Below the pieces are notes generated by a model. The model had not been told where the DNA came from. It did no database searches and saw only the letters and a list, made by a program, of their open reading frames with translations. A DNA stretch of 57,962 nt. Origin: an uncultured Pelagibacteraceae bacterium (GTDB lineage: Bacteria; Pseudomonadota; Alphaproteobacteria; Pelagibacterales; Pelagibacteraceae). Each line of letters begins with the position of its first letter. Within the stretch, counting starts at the first letter, position 1. Below, piece by piece: positions 1 through 8,763 of the stretch. The DNA lies in assembly GCA_902611465.1 (NCBI GenBank), contig CACLZS010000006.1:1-57962 (forward strand), in the 5' to 3' direction. The translations under genes and the position numbers were made by a program.

Positions 1-123
1 TTTTTTCATAAATAAATTCAATAAAAATGAACTATTCATTAATAACAAGTAAATTTAAAGAAAAAATAGTTTTATTTTTTTGATTTTATTAATAAGATAA
101 ATTTTTAAAATTATACAGTTTAT

Positions 124-1452
124 ATGAATAAAATAGCAATAATCGGTGCTGGGCCTTGTGGTTTATCGATGTTAAGAGCCTTCGAACATGCTGAGCAAAA
201 AGGAGAAAAAGTTCCAGAAATAGTATGTTTTGAAAAACAAGATGATTGGGGAGGACTATGGAACTATAGTTGGAGAACCGGTTCAGATCAATATGGTGAT
301 CCTATCCCCAATAGTATGTATAGATATTTATGGTCAAATGGACCAAAAGAATGTTTGGAATTTGCAGATTATTCTTTTGATGAGCATTTTGGAAAACCTA
401 TTCCATCTTTTCCACCTAGAGAAGTATTATATGATTATATAATTGGAAGAGTAAGTAAAGGAAACATTAAAAGCAAAATTAAATTTAGCACAAGTGTAAA
501 GAGTGTAAATTATAATTCAGATAAATTTGAAGTAAGCTATCAAGATAAAACTAACAATAAAATTTTGTCTGATAAGTTTGATTATGTAGTTGTTTCAACT
601 GGACATTTTTCAGTTCCATTTATTCCTGAATACAAGGGCATGAGTTCTTTTCCAGGAAGAATAATGCATTCTCATGATTTCAGAGATGCTGAAGAATTTA
701 GAGATAAAAATGTGATAGTGCTTGGAAGCAGTTATTCAGCTGAAGATGTTGCTCTACAATGTAACAAATATGGAGCTAAAAGTGTAACCATAGGTTATAG
801 GCATAATCCAATGGGTTTCAAATGGCCCTCTGGTATGAAAGAAGTTTACTATCTAGATAGATTAGAAGGTAACAAAGCAATTTTTAAAGACGGCACAGAA
901 CAAGAAGCAGATGTAATTATATTATGCACTGGATACCTGCATCATTTTCCATTTTTGAATGAAAAACTAAGTCTTAAAACTCACAACAGATTATATCCAC
1001 CAAAATTATACAAAGGAGTAGTTTGGCAAGATAATCACAAGATAATGTACCTAGGTATGCAGGATCAATTTCATACTTTTAATATGTTTGATTGCCAAGC
1101 ATGGTTAGCAAGAGATGTAATAATGAATAAAATTAAAATTCCAAATGATAATGAAATAGAAAAAGATATTTCTAAATGGGTTTCTATGGAAGAAAAATTA
1201 GAAAATCCAGATCAAATGATTGATTTTCAAACTGAGTATACTAAAGAGCTTCATGATATGTCGGATTATCCAAAAATTGATTTTGAATTGATAAGAAAAC
1301 ATTTCAAAGATTGGGAACATCATAAAATGGATGATATTTCAACTTACAGAAATAAATCTTTTTCATCACCTGTGACTGGATCCATAGCTCCTGTTCATCA
1401 CACTCCTTGGGCATCTGCAATGGACGACTCTATGGATACTTTTTTAAAATAA
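124..1452 (+). CDS. tmm: Trimethylamine monooxygenase (flavin-containing monooxygenase)
   Basis: Oxidises trimethylamine to trimethylamine N-oxide with NADPH and O2 in the cytoplasm. The 442-residue protein has an FAD-binding GxGxxG at residues 8-13 (GAGPCG), an FMO-type fingerprint FPGRIMHSHDF at 176-186, an NADPH-binding GSSYSA at 201-206, and LCTGY near residue 270, which corresponds to the FATGY motif of N-oxidising enzymes. Length and order match bacterial Tmm. The start ATG has no clear Shine-Dalgarno sequence. It is convergent with glpK, 6 bp apart, and lies in the same region as the TMAO importer and TMAO demethylase, which supports Tmm over a general FMO. The 123 bp upstream hold only AT-rich sequence with no promoter I would defend. 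Confidence 0.9.
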   Translation: MNKIAIIGAGPCGLSMLRAFEHAEQKGEKVPEIVCFEKQDDWGGLWNYSWRTGSDQYGDPIPNSMYRYLWSNGPKECLEFADYSFDEHFGKPIPSFPPREVLYDYIIGRVSKGNIKSKIKFSTSVKSVNYNSDKFEVSYQDKTNNKILSDKFDYVVVSTGHFSVPFIPEYKGMSSFPGRIMHSHDFRDAEEFRDKNVIVLGSSYSAEDVALQCNKYGAKSVTIGYRHNPMGFKWPSGMKEVYYLDRLEGNKAIFKDGTEQEADVIILCTGYLHHFPFLNEKLSLKTHNRLYPPKLYKGVVWQDNHKIMYLGMQDQFHTFNMFDCQAWLARDVIMNKIKIPNDNEIEKDISKWVSMEEKLENPDQMIDFQTEYTKELHDMSDYPKIDFELIRKHFKDWEHHKMDDISTYRNKSFSSPVTGSIAPVHHTPWASAMDDSMDTFLK

Positions 1453-1458
1453 TAAAAT

Positions 1459-2937
1459 TTACAATAAGGTTTTCTCAACTGATAACTTCCAACCATTAAG
1501 TAATTTTTTTCTAACAGAGTTACTTAGTTTAGGTTTAAAAATTTTATCTTTTTTCCATTTTCTCTTTATTTGCTCTAATGATTTAAATACTCCAATTTGG
1601 TATCCAGCAAATAAAGCAACTCCAAGAGCTGTTGTTTCCAAAACTTTGGGTCTTTCTGTTTTAATATCAACAATATTTGCCAAAAACTGTGAAAACCACT
1701 CGTTTTCCACCATTCCTCCATCAATTTTTACTATATTAGGTTTTAATCCATCTTTTCTCATGGCATTAAATAGATCGTGGCTTTGGTATGCCACAGACTC
1801 TACAACTGCTCTTACTAGGGTTTTCCAATCACTATCTCTAGTTAATCCTGTTATAATTCCTCTTGCGTCAGGTCTCCAGTATGGAGCTCCCATCCCACTA
1901 AAAGCTGGCACAACATAGACACCTTCATTATTTTTTTTTGATTTAGCAATTTGTTCAGTGTCATAAGCATTATTAATTAATTTTAACTTATCTCTTAGCC
2001 ATTGAACACCTGCTCCAGCGATAAAAATTGAACCTTCGAGAGCAAAAGTATTTTTTCCATTTAATCTGTAGCAAATTGTAGTTAATAATTTATTTTTTGA
2101 AAAAATTTTTTTTGATCCAGTATTCATTATTACAAAAGCACCTGTGCCATAAGTACTTTTAATTGAGCCTTTTTTAAAACAAGATTGTCCTACAGCTGCA
2201 GCTTGTTGATCACCTAAAACTGCAGATATAGGAATTTCATATCCAAGTATTTTTTTATTTGTTATTCCAAAATCATCCGCTGAATTTTTTACATCAGGTA
2301 AAATACTTTTTGAGATATTGAGCTTTTTTAAAATTTCTTTATCCCATTTATTATCATGAATATTAAATAACATTGTTCTACTTGCATTTGTTGCATCTGT
2401 TAAATGGTGTTGTCCATTAGTAAGTTTCCAAATTAAGAAAGTATCAACAGTGCCAAATAATAAATTATTAGATTTTTGAAGTTTCTTCGAAATTTTTACA
2501 TTTTCTAAGATCCATTTAATTTTAGTAGCTGAAAAATATGGATCAATAAATAAACCAGTTTTTTTTCTAAAAATTTTTTCATATTTTTTTTGCTTAAGTT
2601 TTTTGCAAAATTCTTGCGTTCTTCTATCTTGCCAAACTATTGCATTGTAAATTGGTTTACCTGTTTTCTTATTCCAAAGAATAGTTGTCTCTCTCTGGTT
2701 AGTTATTCCTATGCTTAATATTTTCCCTTTAAGTAGAGATGCTTTTTTAATTACTTTTTTTAAAGCTTTAAGAGTAGTAAGCCAAATTTCATTTGGATTA
2801 TGTTCCACCCATCCATTTTTTGGAAAGTATTGATTAAATTCAAACTGAGATCTAAATTTTATATTTCCTTCTAAATCAAATAAAATTACTCTAGTAGATG
2901 TTGTGCCTTGATCGATAGCAACAAGAAATTTTTTCAC
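1459..2937 (-). CDS. glpK: Glycerol kinase
   Basis: Phosphorylates glycerol to glycerol 3-phosphate using ATP. The 492-residue protein carries the N-terminal FGGY-kinase start (DQGTTSTR, residues 9-16), the NQRETT and VWQDRRT blocks, the catalytic Asp region (AVLGDQQAAAVGQ) and the C-terminal GGMVENEWFSQF helix. It is full length against about 500 residues for E. coli GlpK, with no motif missing. It sits 4 bp after the permease gene of the TMAO/betaine importer on the same strand, so it is probably cotranscribed. No glycerol facilitator or glycerol-3-phosphate dehydrogenase is nearby. Family assignment is firm. The physiological link to the methylamine region is unexplained. Confidence 0.9.
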   Translation of the reverse strand: MKKFLVAIDQGTTSTRVILFDLEGNIKFRSQFEFNQYFPKNGWVEHNPNEIWLTTLKALKKVIKKASLLKGKILSIGITNQRETTILWNKKTGKPIYNAIVWQDRRTQEFCKKLKQKKYEKIFRKKTGLFIDPYFSATKIKWILENVKISKKLQKSNNLLFGTVDTFLIWKLTNGQHHLTDATNASRTMLFNIHDNKWDKEILKKLNISKSILPDVKNSADDFGITNKKILGYEIPISAVLGDQQAAAVGQSCFKKGSIKSTYGTGAFVIMNTGSKKIFSKNKLLTTICYRLNGKNTFALEGSIFIAGAGVQWLRDKLKLINNAYDTEQIAKSKKNNEGVYVVPAFSGMGAPYWRPDARGIITGLTRDSDWKTLVRAVVESVAYQSHDLFNAMRKDGLKPNIVKIDGGMVENEWFSQFLANIVDIKTERPKVLETTALGVALFAGYQIGVFKSLEQIKRKWKKDKIFKPKLSNSVRKKLLNGWKLSVEKTLL

Positions 2938-2941
2938 AATT

Positions 2942-5095
2942 TTAGTCTATACCTAAATGTTTTTTTCTTTTACCTACCCAAGTTCTGATTAAATTGTCAA
3001 AAATTAATCCAATGAAAGCAACACAAATTCCAAGTGTTAATCCAATACCTGCCCCTTTTTTATCTGATAGAGCTTTTAAAATATACTGACCCAAATCCTC
3101 TGTCCCAATAAAAGCCCCTATTATTACCATAAATAATGCAAAAACTATAGTTTGATTAAGCCCTAACATCATGTGTGGAAACGCTAATGGAAATTCTATT
3201 TTAAATAATCTTTGAAACTTTGTAACACCTGACATCGTTGCAGCATCATGTAATCCAGCTGGCACACTTCTAAGCCCTTCTATCGTATATCTTGTTGCTG
3301 GAATGGTAGCATAAACTATTACGGCAATTAAAACTGATGTGTCAGTAATTCCAAAAAGCATCATTACAGGAATTAAATATACAAAAGACGGAAAAGTTTG
3401 GAATATATCACAAACGTTTAACATAAAGTTTGTAGAGTGTTTATTTTGAAAACATAAAGTTCCAACAGTAAATCCAATTATACATGATACTATAACACCA
3501 AAGGTTGCCATGTATGTGGTTACTAAAGCTCTATCCCACCATGGGCTCAAAGCTATGAATAAAGTTAAACCACAAACAACTAAAGCAGATCTAACTCCAC
3601 CAATTAAATATCCAGCTCCAACGACTAACACCAATGTAGCTATGGCAGGCATTCTCAAATACAAAGCTCTCATCGGTTGGAGCACATCAACTATTAACCA
3701 AGTGTTAAATGCTTTTATATATACAAAGAAAGCATCAAATATCCAGTCAACACCTTTATTCCAAAAGTCTGCTGTTGATATTCCTTTGTTGTGCGGAACT
3801 TCGAATAAATAATTATATCCATCTTTAAAATAAATTGATCCTAAGTAAGCTAATAGAATACCTGCTATTACTACAACACCAAAGAATAATGAATTTTTAT
3901 TTCGTTGAAAAAAATTCAAATTACCAAAATAATCAACTTGTTTATTTGCCCAAGCTAAAGACATCTTATCCAATAGAATTGCAATCAAACTAATACAAAG
4001 ACCTGCCTCTAATGCTAATCCAATATTCAACTGATTTAAGGCTAATAATAAATTAAATCCCAAACCTTTTGCCCCTATAAATGCAGAGATAACTGCCATG
4101 GAAAAACACACCATGATTACTTGGTTAACTCCTATTAAAATATCTCTTCTCGCTGTTGGAATTAATACTTTTGACATTAGTTGCCAATTATTACATCCAC
4201 TCATTCTACCAGCTTCAATTACCTCAGGAGGTACAGCTCTTAAACCTAATAAAGTTAGAAGGATCATTGGTGGTACAGCAACGATCATTGTTATAATTAC
4301 TGCAGCATGGTCTCCGACCCCAAAAAGAACTAGTGCAGGAACTAATACCGCATATTGGGGCATTGTCTGCATAACTAAAAGTATTGGATATAGAGCTTTT
4401 TCTACTCTCTTATTTTTAAATGCCGCAACACCTAAACCTAAACCAAAAATAAATGAAAGAGGCGCTGCAACCAATATGAAAGAAAGTGTTTGCATAGATG
4501 GTTTCCATTGCCCAAATATTGAAATGTAAGTCATTGATAAAAGTGCATATATTGCTAGTCCTTTACCTCCTAACTTATAAGCAAGTATTGCTGATCCAGC
4601 TGCTACAATTGTCCAAGGTAAGCCTGGTAATTCTGCCCACGGATTAGCATCAATCCAATCCCAACTTGTAAAAGCAACTATTGTTTCAAGACCACCTAAT
4701 AAAATTTCTCTAATTAATTCTATTAGAAAAGTCATAAATGCAGTTAGATTTCTAGTTATTTGTAAAACTAGAGGTCTTGTTTTATATTCCTGCGTATCTT
4801 CATTCCAAAATTCCATTGGCATCCAATCATTCATTAAAAAGAATAATGAGTCATTTATCCAAATCGGAAGCCATCCAAGTAATGGTGGCAATCTCCAAAA
4901 AACATCAAAAGCGTAATATCTAACCTCTTTACCTAGAAATACGAAGGCACTCTGATTAGGGTCTTTTACAAATTCAGCTTGTCCTCTAATAAATTTGTAA
5001 GTTTCAGGAACATCAATTGCAAAGCATAGTGCAAAAAATACAGCTAATAAAAATAACCATTGAAATGATTTAGGATATTTTTTTAGTAATTCCAT
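2942..5095 (-). CDS. tmoW: Betaine/TMAO ABC importer, two-domain permease
   Basis: Inner-membrane subunit of an osmolyte ABC importer of the ProW/OpuA class. At 717 residues it is about twice a normal ProW. It holds two binding-protein-dependent transport domains in tandem, each with an EAA-type coupling loop: the first around EVIEAGRMSGCNNWQ (about residue 290) and the second around GLHDAATMSGVTKFQ (about residue 635). Extra hydrophobic segments lie before domain 1 and between the domains. This fused arrangement is known for TmoW and some ProW proteins. It follows tmoV by 3 bp. Substrate is inferred from the tdm/tmm neighbourhood; SAR11 relatives are reported as multifunctional glycine betaine transporters, so proW is an equally fair name. 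Confidence 0.85.
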   Translation of the reverse strand: MELLKKYPKSFQWLFLLAVFFALCFAIDVPETYKFIRGQAEFVKDPNQSAFVFLGKEVRYYAFDVFWRLPPLLGWLPIWINDSLFFLMNDWMPMEFWNEDTQEYKTRPLVLQITRNLTAFMTFLIELIREILLGGLETIVAFTSWDWIDANPWAELPGLPWTIVAAGSAILAYKLGGKGLAIYALLSMTYISIFGQWKPSMQTLSFILVAAPLSFIFGLGLGVAAFKNKRVEKALYPILLVMQTMPQYAVLVPALVLFGVGDHAAVIITMIVAVPPMILLTLLGLRAVPPEVIEAGRMSGCNNWQLMSKVLIPTARRDILIGVNQVIMVCFSMAVISAFIGAKGLGFNLLLALNQLNIGLALEAGLCISLIAILLDKMSLAWANKQVDYFGNLNFFQRNKNSLFFGVVVIAGILLAYLGSIYFKDGYNYLFEVPHNKGISTADFWNKGVDWIFDAFFVYIKAFNTWLIVDVLQPMRALYLRMPAIATLVLVVGAGYLIGGVRSALVVCGLTLFIALSPWWDRALVTTYMATFGVIVSCIIGFTVGTLCFQNKHSTNFMLNVCDIFQTFPSFVYLIPVMMLFGITDTSVLIAVIVYATIPATRYTIEGLRSVPAGLHDAATMSGVTKFQRLFKIEFPLAFPHMMLGLNQTIVFALFMVIIGAFIGTEDLGQYILKALSDKKGAGIGLTLGICVAFIGLIFDNLIRTWVGKRKKHLGID

Positions 5096-5098
5096 AGT

Positions 5099-6127
5099 TT
5101 AATGATTGTTTTTTCTTCCCCCAAAAACTGTATTAATAATTTTTGCAGGATTAATTGAGCCTACGATATTATTTTTGCTATCTGTAACAGCTACTGTTTT
5201 TTCTTGAGTTAAAATTTTTTCAGCAACGTTTTCGATAATCTCATCTTTTGAAACTTTTAAATCACCCACATCAGAGGTTGTTTCATCCATTACATCTTTA
5301 ATTAATAAAACTTTTTCTCTTGGCACTTCCTCTGTAAATTTTCTTACATATTCAGTTGCTGGATTTAAAACAATATTAGCGGGTGTATCTAACTGCTCAA
5401 TTATTCCATCTTTCATAATTGCAATACGATCAGCAAGTTTTAAGGCTTCATCAAAATCATGAGTAATAAACATAATTGTTTTTTGTAATTTTTCTTGAAG
5501 TCTTAAAAATTCATCCTGCATTTCTTTCCTTATTAGAGGATCTAATGCAGAAAAAGGCTCGTCTAAGAACCATATATCTGGCTCAACCGCCAAAGATCTT
5601 GCAATTCCCACCCTTTGTTGCTGTCCTCCGGATAACTCTCTTGGAAAATAATTTTCTCTTCCATCAAGACCAACAAGTTTAACCATATCCATTGCTTTAT
5701 TAATACTATCTTCAGTTTTAATGCCTTTAATTTGAAGAGGAAAAGCAATGTTTTCTAAGACTGTTTTATGGGGAAGTAGAGCAAAACTTTGAAATACCAT
5801 TCCCATTTTATTTCTTCTTAAATCAATAAGCTCCTTGTTGTTTAAATTAAGCAAATCTTGACCTTCAATAAAAATTTTTCCACCAGTTGCGTCTGTTAAT
5901 CTAGAAATACATCTTAATAATGTTGATTTACCTGATCCTGATAAGCCCATTACAACTAGCATTTCACCTTTTGATACCTCAAAAGAAGCATTATTAACTC
6001 CTACAATACACCCGTTCTCTTGAAACGTTTTAGCATCAACATTACCATTTGCTTCTTTAAGCATTCGCTCAGCGTTTGCTCCAAAAATTTTATAAACAGA
6101 TTGGCATTTAATTACTGGTTCTGACAT
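5099..6127 (-). CDS. tmoV: Betaine/TMAO ABC importer, ATP-binding subunit
   Basis: Powers the TmoW permease at the inner face of the membrane. The 342-residue protein has Walker A GLSGSGKS (61-68), the Q-loop near residue 112, ABC signature LSGGQQQR (164-171), Walker B with catalytic Glu (WFLDEP, 185-190) and the ITHD switch His. The C-terminal 70 residues resemble the CBS-like regulatory module of ProV/OpuAA, which in relatives senses ionic strength. The start MSEPVIKC is chosen because the next Met would cut into the N-terminal strand. Upstream lie 65 bp and then three small envelope genes that separate it from tmoX. Confidence 0.88.
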   Translation of the reverse strand: MSEPVIKCQSVYKIFGANAERMLKEANGNVDAKTFQENGCIVGVNNASFEVSKGEMLVVMGLSGSGKSTLLRCISRLTDATGGKIFIEGQDLLNLNNKELIDLRRNKMGMVFQSFALLPHKTVLENIAFPLQIKGIKTEDSINKAMDMVKLVGLDGRENYFPRELSGGQQQRVGIARSLAVEPDIWFLDEPFSALDPLIRKEMQDEFLRLQEKLQKTIMFITHDFDEALKLADRIAIMKDGIIEQLDTPANIVLNPATEYVRKFTEEVPREKVLLIKDVMDETTSDVGDLKVSKDEIIENVAEKILTQEKTVAVTDSKNNIVGSINPAKIINTVFGGRKNNH

Positions 6128-6192
6128 AAATAATATTAAGGTTATACGAAATTAAGATAAAATAAAATCTCTATAATTTGTTACTTTTCCTC

Positions 6193-6738
6193 CTAAAAAT
6201 TTTTAATAAAATAAACTCTTGTATCAATACCTGTGCTTAAAAAACTCAAAGCTTCACCACTTACTTTAACAGTTTCATCTACACCAACATTATTTCCACT
6301 TACAACGAAACCTGCAAAACATTTATTTTTTTCATCGTCCCATTTGACAAATGTTTCATCAATTTTATTTCCATTAATTGTATAAATTTCATGTGCTCTA
6401 AAGTTTAGAAAATTAGCACCCATAATCGCACGTTGAGGTATAAGTTTAGTTGCCTTGCAAACTGCTTCATATAATTCGTCAGATAATTTAAAATTGTCTG
6501 TACCATCAAATGAAACTAAAACTCCTGAAGGGAGACTAGAAATTAGCTTATTAAGTTTTCTTTCTTCAGCTATTCTTTCTTCTTCTATTTTCATTTTTGC
6601 AACTAGCTCATCACCTTCGCCAAAAATATTATTTAAAACAAAAAAAGTAATAAAGATAAGAATAATTATACCAACTAATCCACCAAATTGCTTAACTGGC
6701 TCTGACAATGTTTTAAATCTATTCTTGGAGACTTCCAT
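6193..6738 (-). CDS. Unknown single-pass membrane protein in the tmo operon
   Basis: I do not recognise a family. From the start MEVSKNRF the product is 181 residues with one strong transmembrane helix (about 20-38) after a short basic N-terminus. A charged, coiled-coil-prone stretch rich in Glu/Lys/Arg (about 45-65) follows, then a mixed domain with two Cys. An earlier in-frame ATG at 6792 would put 74 bp over the MORN gene, so the 6738 start (20 bp overlap) is preferred. The topology suggests a small anchored extracytoplasmic domain. It lies between the MORN gene and tmoV on the same strand and is probably cotranscribed with the importer. No function can be assigned. Confidence 0.6.
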   Translation of the reverse strand: MEVSKNRFKTLSEPVKQFGGLVGIIILIFITFFVLNNIFGEGDELVAKMKIEEERIAEERKLNKLISSLPSGVLVSFDGTDNFKLSDELYEAVCKATKLIPQRAIMGANFLNFRAHEIYTINGNKIDETFVKWDDEKNKCFAGFVVSGNNVGVDETVKVSGEALSFLSTGIDTRVYFIKNF

Positions 6739-7096
6739 TTTTCCAAATACCTTTTTTTTGTTTTCCGTCTGACCAAGTAAAAGTACCTTCACCGTTCATA
6801 AAACCATTTGCCCATTCACCTTCATAAGTTGAACCATCAGGAAAAAATAAAATTCCTATACCGTTCCACTGACTTTGTTTAAATTCACCTTTGTAAATAT
6901 ATCCATTCGGCCATGTTTCAGTTCCTTGGCCATGTTTTTTTGTAGCTACCCATTCACCTTCATAAGTTGTTTTATCTGTATAAACCCACTTACCATAACC
7001 ATTGTCACAATTTCCCTCTTTACATCCTGTGCTTCTTGCTTGGGCAATCGATGAGGCCAAAAGGTAAAAAAGTATGCAGAATACGAGTTTTTTCAT
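6719..7096 (-). CDS. Secreted MORN-repeat protein
   Basis: A 125-residue protein with a clear signal peptide (about residues 1-20, ending AQA) followed by MORN repeats. Three good copies start at YEGEWVATKKHGQG, YKGEFKQSQWNGIG and YEGEWANGFMNGEG, and a partial copy precedes them (NGYGKWVYTDKT). MORN repeats form a beta-sheet rod. In bacteria such proteins are mostly envelope-associated and their roles are usually unknown. A CxxxxC pair sits just after the signal peptide. It overlaps the next gene by 20 bp. Why it lies in an osmolyte importer operon is not clear. Confidence 0.75.
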   Translation of the reverse strand: MKKLVFCILFYLLASSIAQARSTGCKEGNCDNGYGKWVYTDKTTYEGEWVATKKHGQGTETWPNGYIYKGEFKQSQWNGIGILFFPDGSTYEGEWANGFMNGEGTFTWSDGKQKKGIWKNGSLQE

Positions 7097-7130
7097 AATT
7101 TAATTCTACACAATATTTAACAAAAAAAAA

Positions 7131-7592
7131 TTAGGCATTTTTTGTTTTGTTTTTACAATAATAAATACTTATATATTTTTCAGAATTTTCAGTATTTATA
7201 TTCTTGGTTATTTCGTGAATTAATTCTCCAGTTTTTCTAGTAATTATTGCAGATTCTGAATAACTTTTTTCTTTATTAAATGCTTTGAATAAAACCACAT
7301 CTTTATTTACAATTTTTACGTCAAAATTAGAATTTTGAGAAAAAAAATCTGATAATCCATTTACCATCAGGGTGCTTGGTTTATTTGCGTATAATTTTAA
7401 AGAATCTAGACTCTCTTCATCCACTTCATCTGCTAAAAACACTTTATAATTATACTCTGAGTTTTTGATTATTTTTTTTTTTAATTTACAATTAAATTCT
7501 AAATTAAGATCCTCATTTATATTAATATTCTTTGCAAAAACATTATTAAAAATAATAAAAATTAAAAATATAAAGAAAGATAATTTTATCAT
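7131..7592 (-). CDS. Unknown secreted protein downstream of tmoX
   Basis: I do not recognise a family. From the start MIKLSFF the product is 153 residues with an N-terminal hydrophobic signal sequence (about 1-20, cut near VFA-K). An upstream in-frame ATG at 7631 would overlap the terminator stem, so the shorter start is chosen. The mature part is Lys/Asn-rich with one Cys near each end of the domain (NCKLKKK and YYCKN), which could form a disulfide in the periplasm. It begins 19 bp after the poly-T of the tmoX terminator, so its transcription depends on read-through. Confidence 0.6.
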   Translation of the reverse strand: MIKLSFFIFLIFIIFNNVFAKNININEDLNLEFNCKLKKKIIKNSEYNYKVFLADEVDEESLDSLKLYANKPSTLMVNGLSDFFSQNSNFDVKIVNKDVVLFKAFNKEKSYSESAIITRKTGELIHEITKNINTENSEKYISIYYCKNKTKNA

Positions 7593-7610
7593 TACATATT
7601 TTTTATTCTT

Positions 7611-7644
7611 AAAAAAAATCTCCCCCAACAAAGTTGGGAGAGAT
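7611..7644 (-). terminator. Rho-independent terminator after tmoX
   Basis: On the minus strand a 12-bp stem (7618-7629 paired with 7633-7644, one imperfect pair) closes a 3-nt loop and is followed by eight T. It lies 23 bp after the tmoX stop. Because the rest of the tmo operon continues on the same strand, it probably acts as a partial terminator that gives more tmoX mRNA than tmoVW mRNA. Confidence 0.85.
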
Positions 7645-7666
7645 TTAATTTTTTAGTTTTTAAAGC

Positions 7667-8614
7667 TTATTTTGTAAAAGCTTGCCAAACACTCTTATTG
7701 TCAGCTAACCATTTTTTAGCTGCATCTTCATGAGTCATTTTGTCAACGTCAACTAAAGCTGCCATTGCACCAATTTGACTTGTAGAGAAAGAAAGTTTTT
7801 GAAACATTTTAGCTGCTGCAGGATGAGTTTTTGGAAAATCTTCATGCGCTGCTTTTTTCAAATAACCGTCCGGAGAACCACATTTTCCATCTCCACCATC
7901 TTCTGGTCTACAACCAGCTGTGTATGGAGGAAAGTCGATGAAAGTAAAACCAGCACCATCTGTAAAGTTTGGAGTCCAGTTAAATATGATTGTTCCTCTT
8001 CCTTCTTTTTTTGCTGCTGATAACTCTGCCCAAAGAGCGTCTGCACTTCCAGCAAATTTAACCCACCAAAGATCTCCTAATCCAAGAGCGTCAACTCTTT
8101 GAGGTATTAAATCTCCGTGCCATGTTTGTGGACCTTCTAACATTCTTCCTTTTCCATCTGGTGAATCAGGTGTTGTGAAGTTTTTAGCACAATCAGGATT
8201 TTTTAATGCAGTCCAATCAGGTAGACCTGGGCATAAGCCTTTTTCTACAACCCAGTTTGGATATCCCATATCTTCAAGAGTTCTTGCTTCGTGATCACCC
8301 ATATCTAATAAACCACCTTTATCTAATGCAGTAGTGAATGATTTACCAAATGCAGATTCCCATACTTCATGAGATATAGTTACATCACCAATTCTTATTG
8401 ACTCGTATACCGCTTGTGAGTCAGCATTTACGTATTTTACATTGTTACCCATACTTTCCATAATTCCGCCAATTACGTAGGCCATTACAATTTGGCTTGA
8501 CCAGTTATGAGTTGGGATAACAATAGGTTTTTTACTATCTGCTGCGTTTGAAATCCCTGCAAAGCTTACAAGAGATATCACCATAGCCGATAATAGAGAT
8601 ATTATTTTTTTCAT
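7667..8614 (-). CDS. tmoX: Betaine/TMAO substrate-binding protein
   Basis: Periplasmic receptor of the ProX/OpuAC class that delivers the osmolyte to TmoW. The start at 8614 is chosen because GGAAAGGGAAAT lies just before it and MKKIISLLSAM opens a classical signal peptide ending SNA-A near residue 24. An upstream in-frame ATG at 8692 lacks both. The 315-residue precursor has Trp at 38, 85, 165 and 213. The first two have the same spacing as the first two Trp of the aromatic box I recall for Ruegeria TmoX, and E124 could match its cage glutamate. Two Cys pairs (C128/C141 and one near C260) are candidate disulfides. TMAO and glycine betaine cannot be separated by sequence alone, and SAR11 relatives are reported to take several substrates. 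Confidence 0.85.
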   Translation of the reverse strand: MKKIISLLSAMVISLVSFAGISNAADSKKPIVIPTHNWSSQIVMAYVIGGIMESMGNNVKYVNADSQAVYESIRIGDVTISHEVWESAFGKSFTTALDKGGLLDMGDHEARTLEDMGYPNWVVEKGLCPGLPDWTALKNPDCAKNFTTPDSPDGKGRMLEGPQTWHGDLIPQRVDALGLGDLWWVKFAGSADALWAELSAAKKEGRGTIIFNWTPNFTDGAGFTFIDFPPYTAGCRPEDGGDGKCGSPDGYLKKAAHEDFPKTHPAAAKMFQKLSFSTSQIGAMAALVDVDKMTHEDAAKKWLADNKSVWQAFTK

Positions 8615-8645
8615 TATTTCCCTTTCCTTAATATTAAGTGTGTAA

Positions 8646-8674
8646 AGTATCCCCTCTAATAAAGTTACAGTCAA
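8646..8674 (-). promoter_or_regulatory. Sigma-70-like promoter of tmoX
   Basis: On the minus strand TTGACT (8669-8674) and GATACT (8646-8651) are separated by exactly 17 bp, matching 5/6 and 4/6 of the consensus. Transcription would begin near 8639, about 25 nt before the ATG. Confidence 0.6.
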
Positions 8675-8686
8675 CCAGCAAAATAG

Positions 8687-8698
8687 ATACAAATGTAT
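8687..8698. promoter_or_regulatory. Operator-like palindrome, copy 1
   Basis: ATAC-AAAT-GTAT. Its centre lies about 53 bp upstream of the predicted tmoX start point and a similar distance from a possible tdm start point, a typical activator position for both. A second copy lies 39 bp away. The binding protein is unknown. Confidence 0.4.
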
Positions 8699-8725
8699 AT
8701 ATAAAATTTATATATAAATTTATTG

Positions 8726-8737
8726 ATACTTTTGTAT
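8726..8737. promoter_or_regulatory. Operator-like palindrome, copy 2, overlapping a possible tdm -10
   Basis: ATAC-TTTT-GTAT. It shares both half sites and spacing with the copy at 8687. It overlaps TATAAT at 8735-8740, the best -10 candidate for tdm, which has no good -35 at the correct distance. That fits an activator-dependent or repressed promoter. A 12-bp palindrome TTTATATATAAA (8707-8718) sits between the copies. Confidence 0.4.
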
Positions 8738-8763
8738 AATTTTTGAGTATTTTTAAAAAAAAG

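Noticed and set aside
4098..4529. Long open frame on the plus strand opposite the tmoW gene (143 codons)
   Set aside because: It lies wholly antisense to strong permease motifs, has no ribosome site and its translation shows no domain; typical shadow frame.
7592..7631. Earlier start for the secreted protein after tmoX
   Set aside because: It would put the start inside the terminator stem and bury the signal peptide behind 13 charged residues.
8615..8692. Upstream ATG for tmoX giving 26 extra residues
   Set aside because: It lies upstream of the predicted promoter -10, lacks a ribosome site and would spoil a clean signal peptide.
8723..8740. TTGATA...TATAAT as a full tdm promoter
   Set aside because: The two hexamers are only 6 bp apart; no acceptable -35 lies 16-18 bp from the TATAAT.
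8639..8763. A riboswitch (glycine or SAM type) in the tmoX leader
   Set aside because: The predicted leader is only about 25 nt and I find no conserved riboswitch core; promoter and palindromes explain the gap better.
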